A stretch of 64,000 bases of DNA. It comes from Cryptomeria japonica. Lineage: Eukaryota > Streptophyta > Pinopsida > Cupressales > Cupressaceae. Below, piece by piece: positions 47,576 through 61,400 of the stretch. Positions within the stretch are counted from its first letter, which is position 1. Every line of letters begins with the position of its first letter. Below the pieces are notes generated by a model. It saw nothing but the letters and a program-made list of their open reading frames with translations, was not told where the DNA came from and did not search any database. The stretch is from contig NC_081408.1 in NCBI RefSeq assembly GCF_030272615.1, positions 608,872,173 to 608,936,172 on the forward strand, given 5' to 3'. Made by a program: the position numbers and the translations under genes.

Positions 47576-48798
47576 TTCCAGTATATTTAGAGGTCAAATT
47601 TTGTACACGTAAATGAAATTTTGTGGTATTTTTTTTGTGAAAGAGATGTATGATTATGCGTGTTCACGATGGTCACCTCTATGTGTAATTATGATTATGA
47701 TTATGTTAGATATAATATAGTTGAAGTTATAGATAATATAGTTGTTGGCACCGATGGTTCACGCCCATGACGAATAGAATGAGAATTGGGCTTTGTTGCA
47801 ACCTTTCACTGAATGTCTCTGATGATTTTTGTGTCAATAAAAAACCATTGCCATAGGAAAACCACTCTGAATCTTGAAAATCCAAGATAGGATATTGTAG
47901 AGGGCCCTCACGTGACTCTTTAGGTTTGGATGGATGATTTTCAAGTGCCATGGATTCCAATAAATAGCCTGTCAAATTCTGACAATTTTTTGCACTTAAG
48001 GCACTCAAGGGTTAGTGTTGCCAAGGTATGGTACTGAGTGTTTGGTTGAGTAGGGAGGAAAATTAGGAGTATGCCTAGGGTAAAACCGCCTAACTGGACA
48101 TGTTGGCACCGGTGGTTCATGCCCATGATGAACATAATGAGAATTAGGCTCCATGGCAACCTTTCATTGAATGCCTCTGATAGTTTTTGCAACAATAGAA
48201 AAATCACTACCCTGGGAAAACCATGCTTCAAATATTGAAAATACAAGATAGGTTATTGTGAGGGGCCTCACGTGACCCTTTAGGTTCAGACAGATCATTC
48301 ACAAAGGCCACATATTTTGAGAAATATCCTATCAAAGTTTGACATTTTTTTGCAGTTAGGGCACTCAAGGGACAGCGTTGCTAGAGTATGGCACTTAGCG
48401 TTCGACCAAGTTGAGAAGCAAAACAGGAGTATGCCTAGGGTAAAATTGCCTAACCGAACTTGTTGGCACTAATGATTCACACCCACAATGAACAAAATGA
48501 GAATTGGGCTCTATTGCAACCTTTCATTGAATGCCTCTAACGATTTTTGCCTCAACAGAAAAATTGTTTCCTTAGGAAAATTGCTCCAAATATTGAAAAC
48601 TCGAGATAGGTTATTGTAGAGGGGCCTCATGTGACCCTGTAGGTTTAGATGGATCATTCACAAGTGCCATAGATTTTAAGAAATAGTCTGTCAAAGTTTG
48701 ACATTTTTTTGCGCATAGGGCACTCAAAGGACAACGTTGTTACGGTATGGCACTAGACGTTTGGTCGAGTTGAGAGAAAAAATAGAAGTATGCCTAGG

Positions 48799-49569
48799 TG
48801 ATGCTGGAGCATCCCCAATTCTTGGCAATCTTGAATCAACCAAAAATATTTGCTTTCTATTTTGCAGTTTCAGCATTTCATTCCACATTTTCTGGCATTG
48901 GCTCACCGGATCTTAAGGAGTTGGATTTTGCTTGAGGGCTTTATCATCTTCCTTATTCCTAAACTGTAGAGCATTTGGATCATTTTCTGGCAAGTTATCG
49001 ATTCCAATTTCCGAGATAGTTTTCTAGTACTGATTGCTTGGACCTATTTGCATTAGTAATCTATTGGATCCCTTCCATAGATTTCGGAGCCCTGAGCATT
49101 GATTTCAATGTTCCTTGACATGTGTTCAACCTTCCCTTTGATCTACACTTCATCCTTTGGATTTTCTAGAGGAATTTATTTGGACGAGGCCGACCTTGTT
49201 GTTTTTACACGTTAGGTCTTGTTCTTCAACATTTGATCCCTTTTTGGGCCGACTGGATCCCCTTAGATCATATAAATCATTGTAATTAACAATTAGAATG
49301 CATATGAGAGAAAAGATAGAATATAGAAGCTAGTTCAAGAGTTTTGAGGTCCCGATCGTAACCTGTTCTATAATTGAGCATGTTTTAGTACGCCAGTGAA
49401 CCGGTTTCTGTAACCTGGATGTTACCGGTTGATTATAGTAAGTTTTCATGATATAATTCATTCTGTTCTTCTTTTCCTCCATCATATCCTTGTATTTTTG
49501 TTGTGCTTACTCTTGCTGACCAGTCTGGACTGATCTCTTTGAGGTCCCTCCTAACCAGTGATTGTACCA
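48799..49569 (+). mobile_element. Solo LTR, 771 bp, inserted in satellite; TSD CTAGG
   Basis: Starts TGATGCTGGAGCATCCCC and ends GATTGTACCA, flanked by CTAGG at 48794-48798 and 49570-49574. A TATA-like CATATAAATC lies near 49268. Removing it restores satellite unit 3 to 359 bp. Confidence 0.9.
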
Positions 49570-51424
49570 CTAGGGTAAAACCACCTAACCAAATGTGTTG
49601 GCACTAATGGTTCATGCCCATGATGAAAAGAATGATAATTAAGCTTCATTGCAACCTTTCATTGAATGCCTTTGATGATTTTTGCGTCAGCAAAAAAATC
49701 ATTGCCCTAGGAAAACCGCTCTGAATATTGAAAATTTGAGATAGGTTATTGTAAAGGGGTCTCACATGACCATGTAGGTTCAGATGGATCATTCACAAGT
49801 GCCGCGGATTTTGAGAAACAACTTTTCAAAGTTTGATAATGTTTTGCACTTAGGGCACTCAAGGGACAGTGTTGCTAGGGTATGGCATTAAGCATTCAGC
49901 TAAGTTGGGAAGCAAAATAGGAGTATTCTTATGGTAAAACTTCCTAACTAGACATTTTAGTACCAATGGTTTGTCACAACCCTCCTTTATCACTTTTTGA
50001 TTTGATACAATCTATTATATTTTTGGTTGAACTATTGAAAATGATTGAATAAATATTATAGAAGAATAAAAATGGACACACACACACATGGAGAATATAA
50101 TTATTTTTTATTTTTATTTTCCCACTCCCAATTATGGCACATGTTGTAGGAGGAATTAGAAGCTTCTAGAGGAATCTTCAATGCCTTGCACGTAACTCCC
50201 CCACTAGATTTTTAATCAATTTGCATGAGTCCACTATTGGAAAAGAATCTCATTCTTAATTAATTTCTCTAGATAGTGGAATTAAGGGATTTTTCCTAAT
50301 ATTGTATGCAAGTTTTCAAAAAAGGGAGTTGATTATGTTTTGAAAAAATTTCCCAAGTTTCTTTGTTGTTAGTAGTAGGATCTTCTTTGTTACTCTCATT
50401 TTCGTTGTAAGATTGTTAAGTTGTTCTTGAAGATTTCTCTCAAGTTGCAAGGAAGGATCTAAAAAGGATAGTTAGAATATTGGAGAGGATTCAACACCGA
50501 GCTTTCGTAAGCCAGGTTCTCTTCTTTTGTCATCTTTCATTTAGATATGAAAAAAAAATTGTATTATACAAAAATACAGCTTCTAGATCTTCCTTTTTAT
50601 AAATTAGATTGCAAATCTTTTCTTCTTATTTAGGGATAAATATTGATAAAAGTACTTTTCATATAATGCATGTAAAAGATAGCTTTTTAATTTTCTTTAG
50701 AAAAAATATATATATATATATCAGATTTTGCTTTTGTTTTTCCAAAATTTTTAGATCTGTGCAAAAATCATATTTCCTTTATTTAAATTTCTTTTTCTGA
50801 GATTGAACTCTTCTCTGTGTGATTAAATGATAATCACTTGTGTATGAATCTTGTTCCTTATTAATCTTCTCTTAAATTCATTACTCTCGCTCTTGGATTG
50901 GAAATCTGAATGTAAATCTCATTTCTTTAATTAAATCTTACTTCCCTATGAATAATCTTACCTCTGTGCGAATACAAGTTTGATCTTCTGCATATGAAGT
51001 TATTTAAATATTTTTTTCTTTTTCCTGTGAGTAAAAATCCATTTCTCTCTCTGGATGTAGATTTTATCATAAATCTTAATTCCTTAAGAGCAGTCTTACT
51101 TCTCTGTGAACAGAAAAACGTCTGGAAATAAAATATAACTTCACTGTATCCATTATTCTCTATGGAAATAAAATATAAATCTGTCTCTGTGAATATTAGT
51201 TCCTGAAAATCTTTCTCTGAAAGCTTGTTTATCTCAGTATAATCATCTATTTTTCAGTTATCTGTACATTGCTGAAACAATTTAATCCTTTGTGTTATCT
51301 CATCCCTATGAATAATTTCTTATTCTCATTTGTTTTACATTAACATTTTTGTTACACATATATTTGTTTATATACTTCTCTCTTATGCTATCAAATAAGC
51401 TAGAGTGTAAAAAAAAAAAAGGAA

Positions 51425-51428
<4 letters not shown>

Positions 51429-51497
<69 letters not shown>
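51429..51497. repeat. (TA)n microsatellite in the 5' LTR
   Basis: About 34 TA units; the 3' LTR has only a handful at 59939-59951, so it expanded or contracted after insertion. Confidence 0.97.
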
Positions 51498-51501
<4 letters not shown>

Positions 51502-51589
51502 CTTTGCAATTATTAAACTTAACGCAAAAAAAAAAAAAAATTCAAAATAATGTGCAGTGTTATCGAGAAATTCAATGTATAGCGGTCAA

Positions 51590-51755
51590 CCCACAGGAGG
51601 TGTAGATATGGTAACCATCGGGGCAATGGTACCCTCGACTACCCCTATGGTCACTGTCACGGTAGTGGCCGCAGGGGGAGTGGAGGGGCCCATGGTACCC
51701 CCTGAACCCTGTGGGCCTGCACCTGCAGGACCGCATGGGTGATGGGACCCGTAGT
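51590..51755. repeat. G+C-rich palindrome-rich patch in the LTR
   Basis: Contains GGGGCCCATGGTACCCC and CCTGCACCTGCAGG, both nearly self-complementary, in an otherwise AT-rich LTR, and ends in a C-tract. Conserved at 60045-60225 in the 3' LTR. Confidence 0.8.
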
Positions 51756-53411
51756 CTCCACCACACCCCCCCCCCCTCCCCCTCCCCATTAACTATTAAA
51801 AGCAAAGTTCGTTTATTATTTTTTCATGTATTTTGATTTTTTTTTTAATATTAAATTGTAAATTGGAATTTGTTAATAATTACTTTAGTTTAACTTTTAA
51901 GTTTAATTATTAATAATTGCTTTAGTTTAAATTTTAAGTTAGTAAATTTAACTTAGGAAAATTTATAAATAATTAGGATTATTGTGTAATAGATTTGTAA
52001 TTTTAATTTATTGTGTATAATTGGAATCTCTCAACCCATTGAGGATTTATTGGGTTACTTGGTCGGTAATTTTAGGCTCACTTAAAACAATTAAGTCTTA
52101 TTATTATGGTTTGATCCAAAATTGCCAGAAGTATAAACTAATTGCTCATTTTGAACTAGTAACGCTATAATTAATTATTCTTGTGATAGAAGTAAATATT
52201 GCTTAATTTTGTATGTAAATGACACTATTTTTGCATCATGCGCATTACTTATATATTAATTTGCATTCATTGATGAGCAAGTTGCATTTCCATCATTTTC
52301 ATGCAAATTACATGTTTTAATACGTGAGTTCATAATTGTCATTATCGTGCAATTATATATTAATTAGTTTAGTTGTATGCCATCGAAGTAGTTATTTCAA
52401 TTAATTAAACTTTGCAATTATGTACATTCAATTCATAATTGTTGGTGTGCGTGATGTTTTTCATAGCTTCTTAGTTAGAAAACTAAATAAAGGAAGTCGG
52501 AAAACCAAAACCTAGCAGTGTTCGGTATATACAGTGCCTCTGGGTCACGCTTATGGGTAATGTCATCATGTTGAACTACTGCACTTAACGCCTAATAAAG
52601 TTGCATCAACGATGTTTGTGGCATCGTCCCTATAAATTGTCGGGGAGTAATAAGGTACACTTGGAAGTTAAAATCCAAGGGGCGAGTAATCCCCCTTGGA
52701 TCGATAATCTAATAAGATAATTCTAAAATGATCTTTCATCCGCTGAGTTAAACCATAGTAAACTCCTATAGGGATGGTTGAGTGAAATGCTTTTATGAAA
52801 TTGATTTAATCTCGAAGAATTGTTGACGATTGACAATTGGTCAAGGGTGACGCTTATGATAGGTATTAGGATCTAGTTGTTTTAGGCCACAAGCAACAGG
52901 CCATCTTGAGCCTTTGCTTAAGTGCTACCACCGTGGGTAGCAACCGTAGAGAAACTGTCTGGGACATTGACCCTAGAAAGGGTTGCGTACCCACTAATTA
53001 GTTTACATCAAACCATAGAGTAGAAAATAGAACTACATACTTTACGCCTTGATCCCATGCTGAAACAGGTATGTAGGTAGTCTAGGGACAGAGTTGTCCC
53101 TAGTACTCAAGCATTTGTGGGTGGGGTCTAGGCTTGATAAGAAGAAGGATTGAGTAGAATCCTAATTTGAAAGATAAGTATAATAAAAAAGAAAAAGTAA
53201 TTCAATGCATACTCAAAAGGAATCTCGTATGGATTCGCTTGACTTCCCGAGGCTTTAAGCCAAATTTTGAGGCGGAATTCAAGCTTGCATTATGTTATTT
53301 TGATTTCTCCTAAGGACAGCGACCTCGGTGCACTCCTATTAGAAGAGTGTAGTACTTAGTGAGTGACTCAGGACCCGAATGGTCCTGATGAGTCTAAGTC
53401 TCTGGCCAGAG

Positions 53412-53575
53412 CACCTCCTATCCCAGTTGGATAGATGCCTACCCTGTATGGGTAGATGCCTATACTATATTGGATAGATGAAATCCCCTGCTTCGTAAGG
53501 GCAAATGCATGTCCCGTATGGTTAGATGCTCATCCTAGATGGATGAATGTCTAATCCTTATGGATGGATGCCTAG
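53412..53575. repeat. Minisatellite near the 5' LTR end
   Basis: Five to seven diverged units of the form CCC.TATGG.TAGATGCCTA, also at 62675-62835 in the 3' LTR. Confidence 0.8.
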
Positions 53576-53651
53576 AGTATGCAATTGAATCAAACACAAA
53601 TGATTAAATTAAACAAAAAAAAATGGTCAAATTTTGTTGGGTTATTACATG

Positions 53652-53663
53652 TGGTATCAGAGC
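53652..53663 (+). promoter_or_regulatory. Primer binding site, initiator tRNA-Met
   Basis: A perfect TGGTATCAGAGC two bases after the 5' LTR end. Confidence 0.97.
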
Positions 53664-53799
53664 AAAGATTCAAATCTAGGCCTTGTGCTCACTTCGATTT
53701 ACACAACTAAGGGAATGTTTTGTAATGGTAGAAATTAAATTTTAAAATCTTAAATCAAGAACTAACTACATAATTTAACTTTCAGGTAGAAACCCTAGA

Positions 53800-55005
53800 A
53801 TGGCTAGAGGAAGAGGAAGAGGAAGAGGAAGGGGTAATGGAAGATGTACTACCACTAGGAGACAAAGGGAAGCTAACCATGAGGAAAATCATGAAGAAAA
53901 CCATGAAGAAAACCATGAGGAAGACCATGAAGGTGATCAACATAACCCAGGGAATAACAAACATGGGGTCGAGGCTATAATCAACCTTCTAACCGAACAA
54001 AGGGATAAAATCAACTTCTTGGAACAATCAATGCGAGACCTTAGGGCATGGCAGAATGACATTGAAAATCGAAGTGGTACTGAAAATGGAAACCCTGGTA
54101 GCAATCAAGGGAATATGATGGGCAATAGAAAAGAAAATAACATATTGGAACTCTCTAAGGATTTGAAGAAAATCATCCCTCCTAAGTTTGATGGAAGGCA
54201 AATTGGTGGAGTTGAGAATTGGTTAAATGAAATGGAAAAGTACTTGAACTCAGAGAGTTTAGCAAAACAACCAAGGCCTTATGGGGTTCCTATCAACTCA
54301 CAGGGGAGGCGGCTAGTTGGTGGACCAACACCAAGGAGCAAAATGGGTATAGCAGGGATACGATCACATGGGATCAATTTGTTCACCACTTCTGAAAAAG
54401 GTGGCTCCCTCAATTGTTATTTGATGAGAAGGTGACAAAAATCCATAATCTATGTCAAGGGCCCCTATCAGTCCAATAATATTGGGATAAGTTCACCAAA
54501 TTTCTTAAGTACATACCAATGTACCAGAAAGATGAAGAAGGCCAAGCGAGGAAGTTCATTTTGGGACTAAATACCAACATAGGGGCAGAGGTTGACATGC
54601 ATGGACCCAAAAACATGAACGAAGTACTTGAAAAGTCCCTAAGGCAAGAGAGGAAGATTCAAACACTAGCAGGGAATAACTATAATGGGAACCACTCTTT
54701 TATAAGGAAGCAAGAATTCAAGGGGAACACTAACTTCAACAAGAGTCAAAGGAATAATTCTTCCGAAAGAAGGCCACCCCCTAATCAATATCAGAGGAAT
54801 GAAAATAATAATAATAACAGGGGCAATAATAACAGAGGCAACTATAATAGGAATGACCAGCAGAACAGGATAACTTATCCACCGAGGGCCAATGAAACAA
54901 GGAATGATCCCCCTAGGAATCAAGGCAGGAGGGGTCCTCCAAGTGGATGCTTTATGTGTGGAGGAAACCATTTTGCTAGAGAATGTCCCAGGATGCAAGG
55001 TTAGA
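53800..55005 (+). pseudogene. Gypsy gag
   Basis: Starts at ATGGCTAGAGGAAGAGG (53800). A basic GRGRGRGRGN segment is followed by repeated NHEENHEE units, a short coiled coil (EQRDKINFLEQSMRDLR), and the gag core (PPKFDGRQIGGVENWLNEME). A frameshift near 54285 breaks the frame; the true continuation is the QLTGEAASWWTNT stretch, which also has stops near 54392 and 54477. The frame resumes at 54519. The nucleocapsid ends with GCFMCGGNHFARECP, a CX2CX3HX4C knuckle usual for this chromovirus type, with all four ligands present. Confidence 0.92.
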
Positions 55006-58000
55006 TTAGGGCCAACCAACCATAACAAGGGCCCCAACAAAGGATTCATGCAGCAGTTAGGAACCGAAGAGCAAGATTCCAGAATGTTCCCATGGAAACT
55101 ACAGGTACACTATTTGAACAACCAATTTCAATTCTAATTGACACTAGGTCATCTGAATGTTTCATCTCACCTAAATTAGTAAGCAAATATGAATTAAAAG
55201 TTAATCAAATGGAGTCATCATGGACGGTTCAATATGGGGATAAGGCAACTAGGGAAGTAACTAAGTGTTTGTCGAGGGCAAGGGTACAATTTCCTGAGTT
55301 TGAAACAATGGTAGATCTCTATGTGGCACCCCTAGGATTATATGATGTAATTATTGGATTGAGTTGGTTAACAGATCATCAAGCTAATGCAGATTGCTAT
55401 AACAAAGTTTTTGAATGCTTGGATGATGGGGGGAAAAGGGTCAAAATCAAAGGAAAGTTTAATCCCATTAATATAGAAACCATATCAGTCATGCAATCAA
55501 AGAAGGAAAGAAGAAGGGGAGGCCTAATCTATATGGTTGAAATTGATGAAGGAAAAGAGGAAAATACGCCAACCTTTGAAAATACCCCTTTCTTAAAAGA
55601 ATTCAAGGATGTATTTCTAGAAGAGTTACCCGGCTTACCCTCTAAAAGGAAGTTTGACTTTTCTATTGACGTACTACCGGGAGCTGAACCAGTATCAAGG
55701 GCACCTTACCGAATGAACACAACTGAATTACAAGAGCTCAAAATGAAATTAGAGGAACTCTTAGCTAAGGGATTAATAAGGCCAAGTGTATCACCATGGG
55801 GAGTACCAGTCTTATTCGTTAAGAAGAAGGATGGAACCTTAAGACTATGCATCGACTATAAGATGTTGAACAAGGTCACAATAAAGGATAGGTATCCCTT
55901 ACCTCGAATAGAGGATCTTTTTGACCAAATGAAAGGAGCATCACTTTTCTCAAAGATAGACCTCTGATCAAGATACCATCAACTCAGAATTAAGGAGGAG
56001 GATATTCCGAAGACAGCTTTCAGGACTAGATATGGGCATTATGAATTCACAGTAGTTCCTTTTGGTGTAACTAATGCCCCAGCTGCATTTATGAACCTAA
56101 TGAATAGTGTACTCCATGACTACTTGGACAAATTTGTTTTGGTATTTCTGGATGACATATTGATTTACTCTAGGAATGAGGAGGAACATCTAGTACACCT
56201 ACAAATTGTTTTGCAAAGGTTGAGGGAACATAAGTTATATGGGAAACTGTCAAAATGTGTCTTCTTCGAGGAAAAGATTCACTACCTTGGGCATATAATA
56301 TAAAAGGAAGGAATAGCAGTTGATCCAGATAAGATAAAGGCAATAGTAGAATGGTCGATCCCTAAAAACATTTCAGAGGTAAGAAGCTTTATGGGGCTAG
56401 CAGGGTACTATAGGAGGTTTGTGGAAGGATTCTCTAAGATAGAAAACCCCATCACCTCACTACAAAGGAAGGGTAAAAGGTTTGTGTGGACAGAACAAAG
56501 TGATAAGGCATTCCAAATTTTGAAGGGGAAACTAACTTCAGCACCCATTCTAAAAGTACCAGATCAGAATGGACACTTCACAGTCGTAACTAACGCTTCT
56601 ATCGAAGGTTTAGGAGGAGTACTTATCCAAGATGAAGGGGTAGTAGCTTACGAATCTAGGAAACTAAAGAGTCATGAAGCTAATTATGCTCCCCATGACT
56701 TAGAGTTAGCAGCAATTGTGCATGCCCTACATAAATGGAGACACTTCTTACTAGGGAAGCCCTTTGAGTTAAAGTCAGATAACCAAGGACTAAAGTACAT
56801 CTTTACCCAACCCCACTTAAATGCTAGACAAAGAAGGTGGTTAGAGTTTCCAAGTGAATATGATTTTGAAATTGAATACATTAAGGGGAAGGAAAATAGG
56901 GTGGCAGATGCTTTAAGTAGGAGGAGACACTTGATGACTATAGCAACATTCAAAACTTCTTTCAAAAGGCAAGTAATGGATGAGCAGAGACATGACCCCT
57001 GGTATGAGCAAGTCAGATTGACTTTAGAATAAGATCCAGCCGATCCTAAGGTTGAAGGGTATATATTAGACTAAGATGGGTTGCTCAGATACAATAATAG
57101 AATCTATATTCCTAATTCAGGAGACTTAAGGGAAGTAGTCTTGTCGGAGGCTCATAATGCCCCTTACTCAGGGCACCTGGGAGTTAACAAACTTTAAGAA
57201 GATCTAAAGAAGTTATACTTTTGGCAAGGGATGAAGAATGACATAGTCAAGTATGTGGCTAAATGTTTGGAGTGTCAAAGAGTAAAGGCAGAGCATAGGC
57301 ATCCAGCTAGATTATTACAGTTACGCGATGTACCTCAACACAAGTGGCAAGTTATTAGCATGGATTTTGTGCAAGGGTTGCCCATGTCACCATCTAGGCA
57401 TGATACAATAACGGTGCTAATTGACAAACTCACTATGGTGGCACACTTTATACCGGGGAATCTGACGGATGATGCACCTACCTTGGCTAGGTGCTTTGTT
57501 AAGGAAATATTTAGGTTACATGGAATGCCAGAGAAAATCATATTAGATAGAGATGCTAGATTCACTTCAAGGTTTTGGACAACTCTTCAAACAGCTCTAG
57601 GAACTCAACTAAATTTTAGCACTGCATACCATCCTGAAATCGACGGTCAAACAGAAAGGACAAATCAGATTTTGGAAGACCTCCTTCGCATGTACTGCAT
57701 GGACCAACAGAAGAAATGGGAAGATTACCTACCTCTGGTAGAGTTTGCTTACAATAATACATATCAAACATCTTTGGGAATGGCACCTTTCGAAGCATTG
57801 TATGGTAGGCCATGTCGAACACCTTTGAGTTGGGATAGCCTTGAAGATAGAGTAATTGTTGGACCAGATATGTTGAAGGAAATGGAAAGGAAAACCAAGG
57901 AAATTAGGCAAAGATTGAAGGAAGCCTCAGATAGGTAGAAAAGTTATGCAGACAAGAACAGGACACCAAGGGAGTTTGAGGTGGGAGAGAAAGTCTTCCT

Positions 58001-58397
58001 AAGAGTTAGGCCACACAAGAGTTCCATAAGGTTTGGGAAAAAGACTAAGCTTGCACCTCATTATGTTGGACCCTTTGAAGTATTGGAAAGGATTAATCCA
58101 GTTGCATACCAGTTGGCCTTACCTCCCCAGTTGAGCCGAATCCATGATGTCTTCCATGTATCTCTTCTTCAAAAGTATGTACCTAATGAGAAACATATTT
58201 TGAATTGGGATGCCTTACAGGTCCAAGAAATGGGAGGAATAATGATAGAGCCATTCAAAATCTTGGAGAGGCACCAGTGCCAATTGCGCAACAAAGAGGT
58301 TGATCAATGCAAAGTACAATGGAATCAGTATGATGAAAAGAATGCCACGTGGGAAGATACTAGGGAAATGCAACAGTTGTTCACTTTTTTGTTTTAA
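55006..58397 (+). pseudogene. Gypsy pol: protease, RT, RNase H, integrase, chromodomain
   Basis: Protease: [12 protein letters not shown] (about 55134-55170), DTG changed to DTR. RT: 55690-56320 with the FLDDILIYS catalytic box intact; TGA at 55965 (SKIDL-stop-SRYHQ) replaces an Arg codon. RNase H: from 56560, [12 protein letters not shown] with Asn for the usual Asp. Integrase: zinc domain about 57150-57290, core 57350-57700 with D, D and E present (MDFVQGLP, DRDARFTSRFW, DGQTERTNQ). The C-terminal domain ends with VFHVSLLQKYVP. The chromodomain is at 58225-58390 (WNQYDEKNATWED). Other stops lie at 56301, 57030, 57072, 57197 and 57936. Non-functional. Confidence 0.95.
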
Positions 58398-58461
58398 ACT
58401 AATCATGAACTATAGACTCTTTTGGATAAATTCAATAAGTGCATCGGGACAATGCACAAAT

Positions 58462-58475
58462 TAAGGGGGGGAGGA
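58462..58475 (+). promoter_or_regulatory. Polypurine tract of the gypsy element
   Basis: AAGGGGGGGAGGA-type purine run directly before TGTCACAACC. Confidence 0.92.
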
Positions 58476-61400
58476 TGTCACAACCCTCCTTTATCACTTT
58501 TTGATTCGATACAATTCTATTATATTTTTGGTTGAGCTATTGAAAATGATTGAATAAATATTATAAAAGAATAAAAAATGGACACACACACACACACATG
58601 GAGAATATAATTATTTTTATTTTTATTTTCCCACTCCCAATTATGGCACATGTTGTAGGAGGAATTAGAAGCTTCTAGAGTAATCTTCAATGCCTTCCAT
58701 GTAACTCCCCCACTAGGTTTTTAATCAATTTACATGAGTCCAATATTGGAAAAGAGTCTTAGTCTTAATTAATTTCTCTAGATAGTGGAATTAAGGGATT
58801 TTTCCTATATATTGTATGCAAGTTTTGAAAACAGGGAGTTGATTATGTTTTGAAAAAATTTCCCAAGTTTCCTTGTTGTTAGTAGTAGGATCTTCTTTAC
58901 TAGCCTCATTTTCGTTGTAGGATTGTTAAGTTGTTCTTGAAGATTTCTCTCAAGTTGCAAGGAAGGATCTAAAAAGGATAGTTAGAAGATTGGAGAGGAT
59001 TCAACACCGAGCTTCGATAAGCCAGGTTCTCTTCTTTTGTCATCTTTCATTTACATATGAAAAAAAAAATGTATTATCAAAAAATATAGCTTCTAGATCT
59101 TCCTTTTTATAAATTAGATTGCAAATCTTTTCTTCTTATTTAGGGATAAATATTGATAAAAGTACTTTTCATATAATGCATGTAAAAGATAGCTTTTTAA
59201 TTTTCTTAAGAAAAAGAATATATATATATATATCAGATCTTGCTTTTGTTTTTCCAAATTTTTTAGATCTGTGCAAAAATCATATTTCCTTTATTTAAAA
59301 TTCTTTTTCTGAGATTAAACTCTTCTCTGTGTGATTAAATGATAATCACTTGTGTATGAATCTTGGTCCTTATTATTCTTCTCTTAAATTCATTACTCTC
59401 GCTCTTGGATTGGAAATTTGAATGTAAATCTCATTTCTTTAATTAAATCTTACTTCCCTGTGAATAATCTTACCTCTGTGCAAATACAAGTTTGATCTTC
59501 TGCATATGAAGTTATTTAAATATTTTTTTCTTTTTCCTGTGAGTAAAAATCCATTTCTCTCTCTGGATGTAGATTTTATCATAAATCTAAATTCCTTAAG
59601 AGCAATCTTACTTCTCTGTGAACAAAAAATGTCTGGAAATAAAATATAACTTCACTGTATCCATTATTCTCTGTAGAAATAAAATATAAATCTGTCTTTG
59701 TGAATATTAGTTCTTGAAAATCTTTCTTTGAAAGCTTGTTTATCTCAGCATAATCATCCATTTTTCAGCTATCTGTACATTGCTGAAACATTTTAATCCT
59801 CTGTGTTATCTCATCCCTATGAATAATTTCTTATTCTCATTTGTTTTACATTAACATTTATGTTACACATATATTTGTTTATATACTTCTCTCTTATGCT
59901 ATCAAATAAGCTAGAATGTAAAAAAAAAAAAAAAAAAACTATATATATATAATACTTTGCAATTATTAAACTTAACGCAAAAAAATATATATTCAAAATA
60001 ACGCACAGCGTTATCGAGAAATTTAATGTATAGCGGTCAATGCACTGGAGGCGGAGATACGGTAACCATCGGGGCAGTGGTACCCTCCACTACCCCTGCG
60101 GTCACTATCACGACAGTGGCCACAAGGGGAGTGGAGGGGCCCATGGTACCCCCTCAACCCTGCGGGCCTGCACCTGCAGGACCGCAGGGGTGATGGGACC
60201 CGTAGTCCCCTCCCCCCCCCCCCCCATTAACTATTAAAAGAAAAGTTTGTTTATTATTTTTTTATGTATTTTGATTTTTTTATATATATTAAATTACGAA
60301 TTGGAATTTGTTAATAATTACTTTAGTTTAAATTTTAAGTTTAATTATTAATAATTGCTTTAGTTTAAATTTTAAGTTAGTAAATTTAACTTAGGAAAAT
60401 TTATAAATAATTAGGATTATTGTGTAATAGATTTGTAATTTTAATTTATTCTGTATAATTGGAATCTCTCAATCCATTGAGGATTTATTGGGTTACTTGG
60501 TCAGTAATTTTAGGCTCACTTAAAACAATTAAGTCTTATTATTATGATTTGATCCAAAATTGCCAAAAGTATAAACTAATTGCTCATTTTGAACTAGTAA
60601 CGCTATAATTAATTATTCTCATGATAGAAGTAAACATTGCTTAATTTTGTATGTAAATGACACTATTTTTGCATCATGCGCATTACTTATATATTAATTT
60701 GCATTCATTGATGAGAAAGTTACATTTCCATCATTTTCATGCAAATTACATGTTTTAATACGTGAGTTCATAATTGTCATTATCGTGCAATTATATATTA
60801 ATTAATTTAGTTGTATGCCATCGAAGTAGTTATTTCAATTAATTAAACTTTGCAATTATGTACATTCAATTCATAACTGTTTTCAAGCATGATGTTTTTC
60901 ATAGCTTCTTAGTTAGAAAACTAAATAAAGGAAGTCGGAAAACCAAAACCTAGCAGTGTTCGGTATATACAGTGCCTCTGTGTCACGCTTACGGGTAATA
61001 CCGTCGTGTTGAACTACTGCACTTAATGCCTAATAAAGCTGCATCAATGATGTCTGTGGCATCGTCCCTATAAATTGTCAGGGAGTAATAAGGGACACTT
61101 GAAAGTTAAAATCCAAGGGGCAGGTAATCCCCCTTGGATTGATAATCTAATAAGATAATTCTAAAATGATCTTTCATCCGCTGAGTTAAACCATAGTAAA
61201 CTCCTATAGGGATGGTTGAGGGAAATGCTTTTATGAAATTGATTTAATCTCAAAGAATTGTTGACAATTGACAATTGGCCAAGGGTGATGCTTATGATAG
61301 GTATTAGGATCTAGTTGTTTTAGGCCACAAGCAACAGGCCATCTTGAGCCTTTTCTTAAGTGCTACCACCATGGGTAGCAACCGCAAAGAAACTGTCTGG

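Larger units (their letters stand above)
49972..53649 (+). repeat. Gypsy 5' LTR, 3678 bp
   Basis: TGTCACAACCCTCC start, GGGTTATTACA end. It includes a (TA)n run of about 70 bp (51429-51497), a G+C-rich palindromic patch (51590-51755) and a 26-29-bp GTATGGTTAGATGC minisatellite (53412-53575). These are shared with the 3' LTR, except that the TA run is only about 10 bp there. Confidence 0.95.

Noticed and set aside
47727-48246. Minus-strand open frames over the satellite (93 and 101 codons)
   Set aside because: Frames are not kept between satellite units, and codons show no protein-level conservation.
47744-49971. Regularly spaced repeats considered as a CRISPR-like array
   Set aside because: Units are 359 bp, adjacent and diverged along their whole length, without repeat-spacer structure; the genome is eukaryotic.
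51557-51805. Three overlapping G/P/T-rich frames in the gypsy LTR
   Set aside because: Due to the G+C-rich patch; the matching region of the 3' LTR does not preserve any of the frames.
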